From positions 9,424,001 through 9,488,000 of the forward strand of contig NC_061459.1 of assembly GCF_022581195.2 (NCBI RefSeq): a stretch of DNA of 64,000 nt, in the 5' to 3' direction. The translations under genes and the position numbers were made by a program. Positions within the stretch are counted from its first letter, which is position 1, and each line of letters starts with the position of its first letter. Source of the stretch: Helicoverpa zea (Eukaryota > Arthropoda > Insecta > Lepidoptera > Noctuidae). The notes under the pieces were generated by a model. The model did no database searches and was not told where the DNA came from. It saw nothing but the letters and a program-made list of their open reading frames with translations. Of the stretch, positions 21,504 to 32,266 are shown one piece after another.

Positions 21504-24500
21504 AAACAACATTAAAATTAAATATCACAACAATGGAAAACAGAGTGAATAATACAGTATTTAATTTTGATACAACAGCGTCATTGCAGGGGAACCCTCC
21601 TTCCACCGATTGACAGAAGCAGGCTCTAGTGACGTAACTCCCATTTCTTTGTTCATGACAACCGCTGGTGATGGCCTGCCCATTGGAATCTATAGCTCTC
21701 GTGCACAAATATGTCGAATTGTCAACTGTAATGATAATGAAAAAACCCTGTTATCAGTTCCTAATCAACAGTATTAATAATGATAGCAGAAATCTTTTAT
21801 TTTAGTATCCTGTCTAGAGTTAACTTCCGGGGAAGTCGGAATGATAGGCTAAGTATTTGTTTGTTAATTTGATTATGATAGAAAGGTAATTAACCGTCAA
21901 ATCCGTAGCGGACCCCGATTGGGGTCTGAACATCAATGTCACCGTAAGCTCGGTTTAGACCCCAATCGGGGTCTGCGAATGAGTCATACACTTTCCTAAT
22001 TATTTACGCTCATATTTATTTTCTTTCCAATCAAACCGTATTTGTGAGTACTAAATAAAATAACTAAATAAATTTAAACTATTTTGACGCATTCAAACCT
22101 TTCATATTTAGCATCCCTTTAGTAATATACCTTTTGAAAATCCAATCGTAATTACCGGGAATTCTGATCGAACTCGCCATGTTTGTTTACATTTGTTGTT
22201 TTTTTAAATTTGAAGACGCATAGACAAGATGGCGACGGTGATAGAAGTTTTGCATCGAATGATCCGATTCGTTAAAATAAAGAATCGATTTAATAATTTT
22301 ATATTATTTGATATTATAATATTACTAAATTGCACTTTTGTATACTATAATCTGAAAATAAATTAGGAAAAGTAAAATGACTTTATTTATTTTGAAAAAA
22401 TGCTTGAAAATCAGTGGTAGAAAATACGTTGTAGCCGGAATATTTTATTTTTCGGTTTTTAGGATTTCTGAAGACCGCAAATTTTGAAGACTTATTTATT
22501 TTTTCGGGTGTTTTATGTACAGAATTCCTGTAGTCCTGCCAAACTTAATGGCGGTTCGTTACTTCCGACTTTTTAACTGAGCGGCAAAGCTATTTGACGA
22601 GAGCTGTAGTTAGGTGTAGTTATCGCAAAATTTTATGACGATTTTATTGTTTGAAAGGGCAAATAGGTAGTCGGAACTGCTACTCGCTGTTCATCGAAAG
22701 CTGGTCCAAGATGGAAGAAAGATGGCCGCCGCTGACTTATTTTTCTTTTCACAAATCTGTCAATACGGGTATCAAATAAATTGCATTGACTAGTAGAACA
22801 AGAAAGATTATTTTTGACCGACAAGCTATAAAGAAGCGCGGGGTCGCTACTCCCCGTCATCCGCCTCAGATCCTCAGAAGTCCTGCGGGATCATTAGGAT
22901 CAAAAATATTAAGTCGATGCCTAGAGGAATGAAGCAATTTTTTTTCGCCACCAAAGGACAATGAGCGTTTTGATCTACCTCTCCTCTAGCATTAAGTAAT
23001 ACATCAATAGAAAGCTTATGTTATATAAAGTATTTTCTTGTACGGCGGCGATTGTCATTTGTTAGTATTTAGGGAGTTGGACCATGTTTAGTGAAATAAT
23101 AACTATGTCTAAAATCTACTGTAGCTTCTTAAGTACTGACAATTTGTTAGAGGTATTTAAGTACGAAATGTTCGATTTAAAAAGGCCTTTCCAGTGATAT
23201 ATAATTAATTACTAGAGAAGGAATCTAAGGACTTGAAACTAACTATCGATAAAAAACCTTAAACATGTTCTAACATCTAAAGTACTAAGAATTGGTAAGT
23301 AGTATGTAAGTACAAAATGTAACGCTTAAAAAGACCTTTCAAATGATGTATGACTCATTACTAGAGGGGGAGTAGACCAACATTCAAACATCTCGCCCAA
23401 TGTCCTTTACGCCGCGCAATGGTGGCCGAATCATTGTTGTGACTCACGCACACAAAAACCACGGTCTGCTCCGATAAAACTTTCCTGAAAGACCGTTGAT
23501 GCTATCCCCGCACCCCGCGCGCCATTCCGGCGCGCCATCTGAATTTTATTCGAAATTTAAAATTCAAAGGACTTATGGGACACCCAGTATAAATATTTTA
23601 CCTATTTTTTCTTCACAACAAAAACAAATTGAACCTATAATTTAAAATTAAGAAATAAAATTGAAATAAGTTTCTATTAAAAAATATATATAAAATTGGT
23701 ATTCGATTATTTATAATAAACATCCGATTTAGGTATCGAATGCACACCGCTGATTGAAAAAAAAAAAATGTACTCTGTTCCAAACTCTACTTGACTTTGA
23801 TCTTGTAAATTGTTCATTTTTATTGTGTATTTTATGTGCTGATTTTTTAGTTATGAATCATAAATAAGTGCACGAAATGTATTGCAACGGATTGAAAATG
23901 TTATAAATATGACTTTTGTGTTGTGTTTGAGAAAGTGATGCGATTATTTATTGGTAAGTTTTCACCAAATTTGAAATGCCTAACTTTTCGATAGACTTAG
24001 AAACACCGTAATTATTATCTATTTCTGAATTAACTGACCCCATTTGACCTTCGCACGTTGTTGTCAAATAAGTGAGCTCTAAAGTTATAGTTAAAATACT
24101 TCTGATCAGGCATTACGGACTTAGAATTTATGTGTTGAAAGTTAGTACAAATTTTTGAGTTCCATGTCGCGATTCAAAATATCCCGCCGAATCAACGGTA
24201 AAGTCATATGTCAAAACCTTGTCGAGCAGAGGGGTTAAAGTTCGATTGACTATCTAAAGGTATCATTCGTCTGGGCTCTTCAAGTCTAACCAGATGCCAG
24301 TATATTGATCGACTGTCCTTTTTTAACCTCCTCAACGCATTGCCCATCGATGAGGTTGAGTTTGACCCTTAATTTTGTTAAAAAATGTAGTTAAGAAGGT
24401 TCTCACCATGTCCGTCGAAATAATACGTGTATTGGGCGCATACGTCGTTGTTAGCTAGGATGCAAGAAGCATTTCCTAAATGGTTTCTCCAAATATATTC

Positions 24501-25318
24501 CACATCTGGCCATGTCCCATCATCTGGAAAAGCAGGCAGATATCTAATGAGTTCTGCTTCAGAAGGCAACTTTTTAAGTTTAATGCTCAAAATATGTACT
24601 GTCGGTATTGCATGTTATTTGTGACCATATTTCCTGAAGTCACACGGTGAAAGGGTTTTCCTCAATACATTCGAGTTTGTCCGATTCTATTTTGAATTAT
24701 TTAATAGGTAAATTAAAGTCTAGGTCTATGGATAATATAATTTCCTAAGTTTGACTGTTTCCTTGAATAAAATAATATTGTACCAGTAAGATCTTAATAT
24801 TTATTAAACTTACACGAGACAACGAGCGGTTCGACGCAAGGCACCCCACTGGCTAGCCGCGTCGCGTCCTGGCACGTAGCGTTCAGAAACACACTGTTGT
24901 TATTCCATCTGGGACCCAGCCAAGTGAAATGGAAGCATCGTCGCACAAGCTCCGTGTCTCTGCTCTCGTCGTTTGTGGCTAAGGCCTCGTTGTCTGCAGC
25001 TATGTAAACTGCGTCTGAATTTACAGCAGAGGAATTGATTATTATTGAATGCTTCAATTTATTAGATCAGAGTAAGTATGTGCTAAATACTTTTGCCTAC
25101 TTATTTTTATGAGCAGAGATTGGCTCGTTCTTCCAAAAAATAGAATAGTTACGTTTTGTTTAGATAGAAGAATTTGCCTTGTCATCAATTAACTCTTCAA
25201 AATCATCACATTCTTCGAGTACACATGTAATATCTATATAGCCATCTAAATAAAAGCAATAAGTAAACTTACAAGAGACTGCAACGCAGACAGAAATAAT
25301 GAAGTGATATCGAGACAT
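21502..25318 (-). CDS. secreted cysteine-rich Ly6/uPAR-like protein, probably GPI-anchored
   Basis: Exons 25273-25318, 24814-25014, 24407-24598 and 21502-21725 join in phase (all phase 1) to 220 residues. An N-terminal signal peptide (MSRYHFIISVCVAVSYA) is followed by an extracellular part with ten cysteines and a hydrophobic C-terminus (LNTVLFTLFSIVVIFNFNVV) of the kind removed when a GPI anchor is added. The last exon has the spacing of a Ly6 second half: LCTR, SGC, RACFCQS and PCND. Several N-glycosylation sequons are visible (NNS, NAT, NAS, NGS). The extracellular part, about 180 residues, is about twice a single Ly6 domain, so it may be an extended or diverged member. I do not recognise an orthologue. 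Ly6 proteins in insects act at septate junctions, ion channels and receptors; which applies here is unknown. The acceptor of exon 3 has a weak pyrimidine tract. Intron 3 carries the second TTAA-flanked element. Confidence 0.65.
21890..24238 (+). mobile_element. TTAA-flanked non-autonomous element, copy 2
   Basis: TTAA at 21890-21893 and 24235-24238 bounds a 2.35 kb element whose left block (to about 22742) and right block (from about 23603) match copy 1 at 5701-8176 with scattered substitutions. The central part (about 22743-23602) is unrelated to that of copy 1. It contains a two-fold imperfect tandem repeat (about 23160-23220 and 23308-23365) and a GC-rich segment near 23500-23540. The first left-end palindrome has the reverse-complement spacer compared with copy 1. 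The element is antisense to the Ly6-like gene whose intron it occupies. Confidence 0.7.
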
Positions 25319-26128
25319 TCTTCGAGATTTAGGTAAGTCCACTTATTAATTTGATATTCCTTTTGGGCGCACTAGACACTATTTATCAAAATAATTTACA
25401 AGTAAAACAAACAATGTGCACTCTATTGTCCTCACTACATTAGGTTCTTACTGTTTATTGTTTATCGATGACGATCGCTGTACGTAGAATAATTTCTTAT
25501 CATTATAATTGAATCTTTCTTTATTAATCATTGCCGGCAAAAAGGGGACTGATTTTATAAGATAAGATATTTAAGTCGCATACTTCACATTATTTCAATA
25601 ATAAGCGTAAGAAGTAACTCTACTGAGAATATTTATGCAAAAAAGGAGTTTTTACAGACATTGGTTTTCAATTATGAATCCCATTTCTATTTGGTATTCA
25701 TTTTGTATGAAATTACATTAATATTTTCCTACAAGCGTACAAAGGGAATCCCCCAGCCATGTATCGTTTCTCTTGCTACATTTTTGTTGGCATTATGCGG
25801 GATAGAAGACTGCACATAGAGGCACATTGTCAATTTGCATGACAGTACGCGAAGCGAGCGCGTTCGCGGCTGGTGCATGCCCAAATGAAATTATTCCTCG
25901 GTCCCTCCTGCCATCGGTGGACGATAAGCCGATTTCATCTAACCTCGTTCAATCAGTGAGCAATGAAACCGTATCCACTCGCACAGATTTTAAGCCGGAT
26001 AGATAGGGTACAATGGGACAATGAACAAGGTTTTTTCATGGTGCTCTTTTGCAGGTATGATCTTTTGATTATATTAACATTGCCCATATCGACGACGGTA
26101 CTACCTACGTTACCTATGTACGTAATAA

Positions 26129-26177
26129 GAAGTCTACATTTACGAGCAACTAGTTCGTATTTATAAATGTAGACTTC
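26129..26177. repeat. perfect 14 bp inverted repeat (hairpin)
   Basis: GAAGTCTACATTTA (26129-26142) and TAAATGTAGACTTC (26164-26177) are exact reverse complements around a 21 nt spacer. The spacer holds a further 5 bp pairing (TACGA/TCGTA). The predicted stem is short for a typical miRNA precursor, and it may be a small MITE remnant or a cruciform. Confidence 0.6.
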
Positions 26178-26383
26178 ATTTCAGTACTTACAATCTTACG
26201 TTAGGTATTAGGTGAGACTGTTGTTGAAGGACATTAGTCAGTACTTATGTGAATATCCCACATTCTAAACTACATAGTTAAATTGAAACAATAAAATCTT
26301 TACTTATCTTCTGTTCTACATTTACTCATTCTTATTTCATCGTGTTTGTGGTGCGTGTATAGTGAAGTCTGTCCGTGTTGGTC

Positions 26384-26413
26384 TGACACTTGGCGAGAGG
26401 TGCAAGCTTTATA
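26384..26413 (-). promoter_or_regulatory. candidate TATA/initiator core promoter
   Basis: On the minus strand TATAAAG (from 26413) is followed by TCAGAC, with its A at 26384. That is about 29 bp downstream, which fits an insect TATA-Inr pair. The first downstream ATGs give only two- and nine-codon frames, so a transcript from here would need a non-coding first exon. It points towards the Ly6-like gene, whose ATG lies 1.07 kb downstream, and could be its promoter with an intron in the 5' UTR. No splice pair is convincing. Confidence 0.3.
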
Positions 26414-27336
26414 TTTCCCGCCAACAGCAAAGCACACATGGTCACCAGCGTCTAAAAGGATACGAAAATATGCCACAAGAAGAAGTTTGAAAGTTGCTTC
26501 AACGCATTTGTTCCTTGCTAACGTTTTTGTAGCAGCGAGTGAATTCAAAATTATGTTAGAGAATGTTTGCTTTTCTACAACAGATATGCAGCTCTTACCT
26601 ATCTTTTTTGGTTCCTATTATATTCTGGTTTTTCATTAACAAGCCAGATAAATTGCTTGCAAGCATCAAATACATTTTCAATAAACTTAATGAGGCATCA
26701 TTAATCAGAAACAACAGACATAGACACCACATGAAAGGTACATACAGACAGGCCCGCCGCTAGCTGTTTGTTCGCCCGCGTGCAAAACCGATTATGCCGC
26801 CCTACGACTACATATTATACTGGGTTTTGTCAAAAAATATATAAGGGGGGGGGGGGAGTTCCAGGGGGTCCGGACCCCCCCGCCCATTCATATCCATTTT
26901 ACTTGTCCAACAGAAAAAAATATGTACATGCACCGCTCTGATTGCAGAAAACGCACTTCCTTTTGGATACATAAATATTGCAATAGGAACATAACATATA
27001 TTACACGTAACTTTTTATTTACTTGAAATGCTCTAAGTCTTAGAGTAACCTAAGAAGTCCTGGGTTAGCCCATAAGCAGACTAAGCAATTGCTTAGGGCA
27101 TCAATGCAGTGCAATCATTACCCAAGTTGCCCCTATGTATAGAAAGATTGTGATTAATGGGTAGGTTACCAACATAATGTATATCAAAGTGCTTAGAACA
27201 GATTATGGGTAACTTAAACTAACGAACTTAAATATCTATAGCAATGTTTAATTTCAGTAAAATATGTTATTAATGGTTTTTGGTGGGTTTCCCGTTGAAA
27301 AAGTCAACGCATGAGACATATCTCATATGTAAGGAA

Positions 27337-28844
27337 GCGCGAGCAAAGCGAGCGCGAAATTTTTTTAGTCTAAGGACACAAAATAAATAAAAACCATAAA
27401 TAAAACAAAGCAAAGTCAAAAAATAAGATATGCACAGAAATGAAGTGCAAATGTACATGAAGCCGCGAGCGAAGCGAGCGCGATTTTTTCCTTAGAGTTT
27501 TCATGAAGTAAACATATCATAAAAAGCCAAAGTGAACAAAAAGCTATAAGGCCTCGGCCTCAAATTTTGCGGGCAGCGGGGTGGCAGCGGCGGCGGCGCG
27601 GGCGGTCACCAAGTGCACCGCTCGTTGCCCGCTCCCGCGCCGCTGTATTCGAGGGTCGGTCCATTTGATTATACGCGTAAGATCCTGCCGCTCCCGCGCC
27701 GACGCCGCTGCCGCCCCGCTGCCCGCAAAATTCGAGGCCGAGGCCTAACGGACGTGCGCGAAAAATGATTTTTCGGAATTGAATGCCTCAACAATTAAAC
27801 AAAGATAAATTGCGATCAGTGCCCGTTTTAACTCTACCAGCGCTCTGGGCGATACGAAAAATAGAGACGTATGTAGTTACCGATTGCGCGAGCGAAGCGA
27901 GCGCAAATTTTTTTTTTTATAGTTAACAAGTCGAAGCAAAAATTACCTAAAATGTAACCCAATTGTACATAAGTTATTGCTGGTTGGTGAATGCAAAAAC
28001 ACTGGAACATGTCTTCTGATTGCGCGAGCGAAGCGAGCGCGAAATTTTTTTGTTATATTTTAGAACTCAAAACAAAAATTACTTAAAATTTTGCCTAAAC
28101 GTACATAACTCTTTGTTGATGATGGCGCCTATGTATTAAAATTTTGGGACTTAAAGTAGTACCGTAAATAAGAAAGTTCATATGGAAACTAGAAGTTACT
28201 TTCTTATTAATAAAATAACTTAAAAACGACGCTCCCTTTTTGCTAGGGTAGACTAAAAAAATCTTGAAAAATAAAAACAACTGTAAAGTGAAGCAAGCCC
28301 GAAAATGTTTGAGTTTTGGATCACTAAAAGTCCTAAACATATATAATAAAAAGCGACTGTGAAGTGAAGAAGCCGCGAGCGAAGGGAGCGCGAATTCTTT
28401 TGAGTATTGGGACATTAAAAGTAGCTATATGTGATAAAAAACTGAAGTGTAAAGTGAGGAAACCGCGAGCGAAGCGAGCGCGAAAATTATTGAGTTTTGG
28501 GACATAAAAGTAGTGTTTCTTCGAGAATTTCTCAAATTTAACGCGGAATTAAACACAAATTCGCTTCGGCGCCCCTGAGCCCGCGGCGCCCGGGTTATTC
28601 GCATACGCTGCACCATAGGTTAAGATGGCCCTGATGCTATCCATTCATTTGGATACAGTTCTTGTAAGTTGCAATCTTTGATGTTTAAAACAAAAATAGG
28701 AGTAACATTCTGATCAAGGATTGGTTGGGGGCGCCTGTGGCGCCCCTTATATCCGGCGCCCTGGGCCGTCGCCCAACTGCGCCCTACCCTTAAACCGCTA
28801 CTGATTGCGATATCTGACATGGAGGCGCGAGCGCAGCGAGCGCG
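27337..28844 (+). repeat. dispersed array of mirror-symmetric 20 bp GC motif in element A (seven copies)
   Basis: Copies lie at 27337-27356, 27463-27482, 27886-27905, 28022-28041, 28373-28392, 28463-28482 and 28825-28844. The consensus GCGCGAGCGAAGCGAGCGCG reads the same backwards on one strand (a mirror repeat, not an inverted repeat). Each is followed by an A/T stretch, usually AAATTTTTTT-like. The two copies at 28373 and 28463 belong to a roughly 90 bp tandem unit that also repeats TTGGGACAT-AAAAGTAG and GTGAAGTGA-like words. The three further copies in element B are listed there. Confidence 0.85.
27550..27745. mobile_element. 196 bp GC-rich MITE nested in element A, TAA target duplication
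   Basis: The left end GGCCTCGGCCTCAAATTTTG and the right end, reverse-complemented GGCCTCGGCCTCGAATTTTG, form an inverted repeat of more than 50 bp that runs on through GCGGGCAGCGGGG. TAA lies on both sides (27547-27549 and 27746-27748). Element B has the uninterrupted site with a single TAA (30023-30025), which proves insertion after the two elements shared an ancestor. A 3 bp TAA/TTA-type duplication suggests the PIF/Harbinger group. GC content is far above the surroundings. Confidence 0.85.
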
Positions 28845-29047
28845 AATTTTTTTGGGGATGCAAAGGATGAACCCGTCAAAATTGATAGGGGACGACCAAA
28901 GCGAGGGCGGCTTTTTCTGAAATTTTATTACTAATCTACTCATCTATTTTTAGTAAAAATATTTTTATTACGTAATTATGGGTTAATTTTGCCGCCCCCT
29001 AAATAGTGCCGCCCAGGGCATTTGCCCCCCCTGCTCTCTCCCCCCAC

Positions 29048-29060
29048 GCTACGCTAATGG
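29048..29060. repeat. internal end of a second, older hAT-type element within element A
   Basis: Near the right end, CCCCCCACGCTACGCTAATGG (in A) and GCCCCACGCTACGCCACTGG (in B, about 30244-30263) resemble the reverse complement of the common hAT end CAGTGGCGTAGC. The flanking GCCGCCCCCTAAATAG phrase occurs in both. The element family therefore seems to be a mosaic that absorbed an older hAT end. No matching left end was found. Confidence 0.4.
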
Positions 29061-29328
29061 TTGATCTTAAATCGTTTTTAATAATTTTTAATTTTGAAAA
29101 TGATCAACAGATGTAACTGAAATCGGCAGTGTAAGTAATATTCTTAGCGCTATTGCTGTGTTCGGAAATATTGAAATCAAATAATTGGTAAAAAGATATT
29201 GTATTTTTTTAATATTACGTGATAGGTCGCTCGATTTGCCGCCCCCTAGGACGTGCCGCCCGCGTGCGGTGCACGCCTTGCACGCCCGCTTACGGCGGGC
29301 CTGCATACAGATTACTGACAAAGGTAGG

Positions 29329-30514
29329 CAGGCCCGCCGCTAGCTGTTTGTTCGCCCGCGTGCAAAACTGATTATGCCGCCCTACGACTACATACGTTTT
29401 GTCAAAAAATATATAAGGGGGGGGGGGGCGGATCCAGGTGGTCCGGACCCCCCCCCGCCCATTCATATCCATCTTACTTGTCCAACAGAAAAAAATATGT
29501 ACATGCACCGCTCTGATTGCAGAAAACCCACCTACTTTTGGATAAATAACTATTGCAATACATAACATACATTACACATAACTTTTTATTTACTTGAAAT
29601 GTTCAGAGTAACCTAAGCCCTAAGCAGTCCTGGGTTAGCCCATAAGCAAACTAAGCAATTGCTTAGGGCATCAATGCAGTGCAATCATTACCCAAGTGGC
29701 CCCTATGTATTGAAAGATAGTGATTAACTTAAACTAACGCACTTAAATATCTATAACAATGTTTAAAGTCAGTAAAATACGTTATTTGGTGGGTTTCCCT
29801 TTGAAAAATTATAAGCCACTTTCCATATGTAAGCAAGCGCGAGCGGAGCGAGCGCGAAATTTTTATTTTTAAAGGTCACAAAACAAATAAAAATCACTGT
29901 AAATTAACAAAGCAAAGTCAAAAAGTAAGATATGCACAGATGTGAAGTGCAAACGCCGCGCGCGACGCGCGCGCGATTTTTTCCTTAGAGTTTTCATGAA
30001 GTGAACATATCATAAAAAGCCATAACGGACGTGCGCGAAAAATGTTTATTCGGAATTGAATGCCTCAACAATTAAACAAAGATAAAATGCGATATCTGAC
30101 ATGGAGCCGCGAGCGCAGCGAGCGCGAATTTTTTTGGGGATGCAAAGGGTGAAACAGTCAAAATTGATAGGAGACGACCAAAGCTAGGGCGGCTTTTTCC
30201 GAAATTTTATTGGTTTAATTTTGCCGCCCCCTAAATAGCATTTGCCCCACGCTACGCCACTGGTTGATCTTAAATCGTTTTTAAGAATCTTTAATTTTGA
30301 AAATGTCCTTTCAACGGATGTACCTAACTGAAACCGGCAGTATAAGTAATATTCTTAGCGCTATTGCTGAGTTCGGAAATATTGAAATCAAATCATTAGT
30401 AAAAAGATGTTGTATTTTTTAAATATTACGTGATAACTCGCTAGATTTGCCGCCCCCTAGGACGTGCCGCCCGCGTGCTGTGCACGCGCTGCACGCCCGC
30501 TTACGGCGGGCCTG
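29329..30514. mobile_element. non-autonomous hAT-like element B, with perfect 8 bp target duplication
   Basis: This is the same family as element A: it starts CAGGCCCGCCGCTAGC and ends TTACGGCGGGCCTG. Its own 8 bp duplication AAGGTAGG lies at 29321-29328 and 30515-30522, so it inserted independently rather than by tandem duplication of A. It is 1,186 bp long because it lacks the nested MITE and the minisatellite-like central part of A. It carries three mirror-motif copies (29837-29856, 29956-29975, 30107-30126). The second has drifted to an almost pure CG run. There is no transposase frame. Confidence 0.85.
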
Positions 30515-30522
30515 AAGGTAGG

Positions 30523-32266
30523 TAGGTATTCGAAACCTGATAACATGACAAGCAGACAATAAGCTTTCATTAGCAGACCCTACATCATATAGTTCCAACC
30601 GTAGAATAGAATATTATGAATAGAGTTCTGACATGTTTGTCTATAATAGCTATAATAAATGAAACACAAACATTTGAGCAATATTTTAGCATGAATCTCG
30701 GCTCAGTGTTTCATTTTTGATAACCTAGTTGTTTAGAGACTATTTTCGTAGCTTCCATAAAATCTTTTCCATGTGAGTATAATAAAATTGATTAAACGCT
30801 TTTGTTACGACTTGCATAACTATCAGTCTCTCGGAATTTATTGCTTGCTATTTGAGCATGGTTTGTGAGCGCGATTTTTACAGCGTGCTCTCTACATACA
30901 TTATTATGTGAGAGTAAGGTTTTATCTAACTGAATTGTAGTATCTTATTAACTGGTTTAGGCTTCATGAAATGCTTAGGTTTAACTATAAAACTATAAAA
31001 AACTACTTGAGATAATGATTACTTTGGATCCATTTCGAGTTTTCGCAAAATCTCGTTTTAGCGTCGTTTGTCCGACCACGGCTAGCGGAAGGGTGTGTGT
31101 ACGTAGATCTGTCATCGAGTTATTCACTAATTGATTAGGACCAAGAATTGTTGGGGTTGTCTTCAGCTTAAGTAGTTTGACATACTCGTAGTACTAGTAC
31201 TTACTTCATTTAGAATACTTACTTTACACAAATCATTGTCCTCAGTCACCGGATGCTCACGTCTCTTCATAAGCAGTACAAATATTTATATTTTTCAATC
31301 AAACTATGAGAGAGTTTTACAAATAAAGTGAACTGTTAATGTAGCCTCTTCAGTACATGCACTCTCAAAATTAAATTAAATTACAAGAACTCTCTAATAA
31401 TGAAAAAGTACAATTTCAAATTCTAGGGTTTCTTATTAAGTTAACAAAACAGCTTCCATTAATCTTATTTTCATAACTTAAAGGGTCTTTGTTTCATTCT
31501 GCGTAGTATGAAGCGGCCTTAATTAAGATATCTTGGGAAATAAAATCTCAAGTCTGAGAAATATTAGGTGATTGGATTGAAACTCACGATGTGATAGAAA
31601 TAGAACAGTATTTAGGAATTATTTTGAAGGTAAATTGGTTCCTTGTTTTGGATATTTTTGACCCTTACAGTATTTTGTCTAGTTAATCCATTATCTCATT
31701 ATAAAAACGTAGAGGAAATAAGGCAACTAGGTACAGGTTTTAATTATTTAATTTTATAAAAGTATAGAACCCACTTATTCTATGCAATACATGTACAAAA
31801 TTATAAAATACATTTATGAAAGCTATCTACAACTATAGCTATAGGTATACAGTTATGTACAGAAGTACTATTCATAAATAAACAATATTTACAAAGCAAT
31901 TACAGAATAAAATGTAATTTGCGTTACATATTATGTCTATTACACGTCGGTAAACATTACCTCCACGTAGGGTTACAGTGGACGCATCGTGTAGCGCAGA
32001 GCTCACAAAACTTTATAAGAAATACAACTCTAGAGTTTTCATGTTTCCACAAAGGCTATAAATCCCACCGTTCTGCTGCTTTTGCACTGTTTACTTTTCA
32101 CCTACTCGCAATACAGTTTATCACGTGCACTACAACAACGCATTCACAGTTAAAAGTTTCGTTTCTCGTGCAAAAGTTACGTGTTATCATCACATACACT
32201 GCTGAACACAATTTTTAACTTATAGTCCGCACTTATCGATTTTACATAAAATATTTACTGGTCTAC
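30523..32266. other. intergenic stretch and probable 3' UTR of the minus-strand gene
   Basis: No coding exon is recognised. The part nearest 32266 is probably the 3' UTR of the DUF4758-like gene. A 99-codon plus-strand frame at 31919-32218 has no recognisable features. A perfect 12 bp palindrome, AGTACTAGTACT, lies near 31190. I see no repeat family that I recognise. Confidence 0.4.

Larger units (their letters stand above)
26749..29303. mobile_element. non-autonomous hAT-like element A, with perfect 8 bp target duplication
   Basis: The element starts CAGGCCCGCCGCTAGC and ends GCTTACGGCGGGCCTG, giving an 11 bp terminal inverted repeat CAGGCCCGCCG followed by a partly matching AGC. The 8 bp CATACAGA lies directly before (26741-26748) and directly after it (29304-29311). 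An 8 bp duplication and CAG-type ends are characteristic of hAT transposons. The element is 2,555 bp long with no transposase frame. Inside are a G12 run and the palindrome GGGGGTCCGGACCCCC near the left end, seven copies of a mirror-symmetric GC motif, a nested 196 bp MITE and an apparent remnant of a second hAT family. The second element follows only 25 bp further on. Confidence 0.85.

Noticed and set aside
25319..25342. Eight-residue N-terminal extension of the Ly6-like protein
   Set aside because: The extension starts at GTG; the ATG at 25318 gives a proper signal peptide.
26300..26639. Overlapping open frames on both strands
   Set aside because: Neither has a recognisable protein or coherent splice sites. 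The region is better explained as a possible TATA promoter for a minus-strand transcript.
27337..28844. CRISPR-like array of short repeats
   Set aside because: Spacings are irregular and the repeats sit inside an insect transposon with hAT-type duplications; no cas genes, and the genome is eukaryotic.
29290..29568. Open frames across the start of hAT-like element B
   Set aside because: They run through the G/C homopolymer and terminal repeats of a non-autonomous element; no transposase motifs.
31919..32218. 99-codon plus-strand open frame
   Set aside because: Lies antisense to the probable 3' UTR of the DUF4758-like gene, with no domain or splice support.
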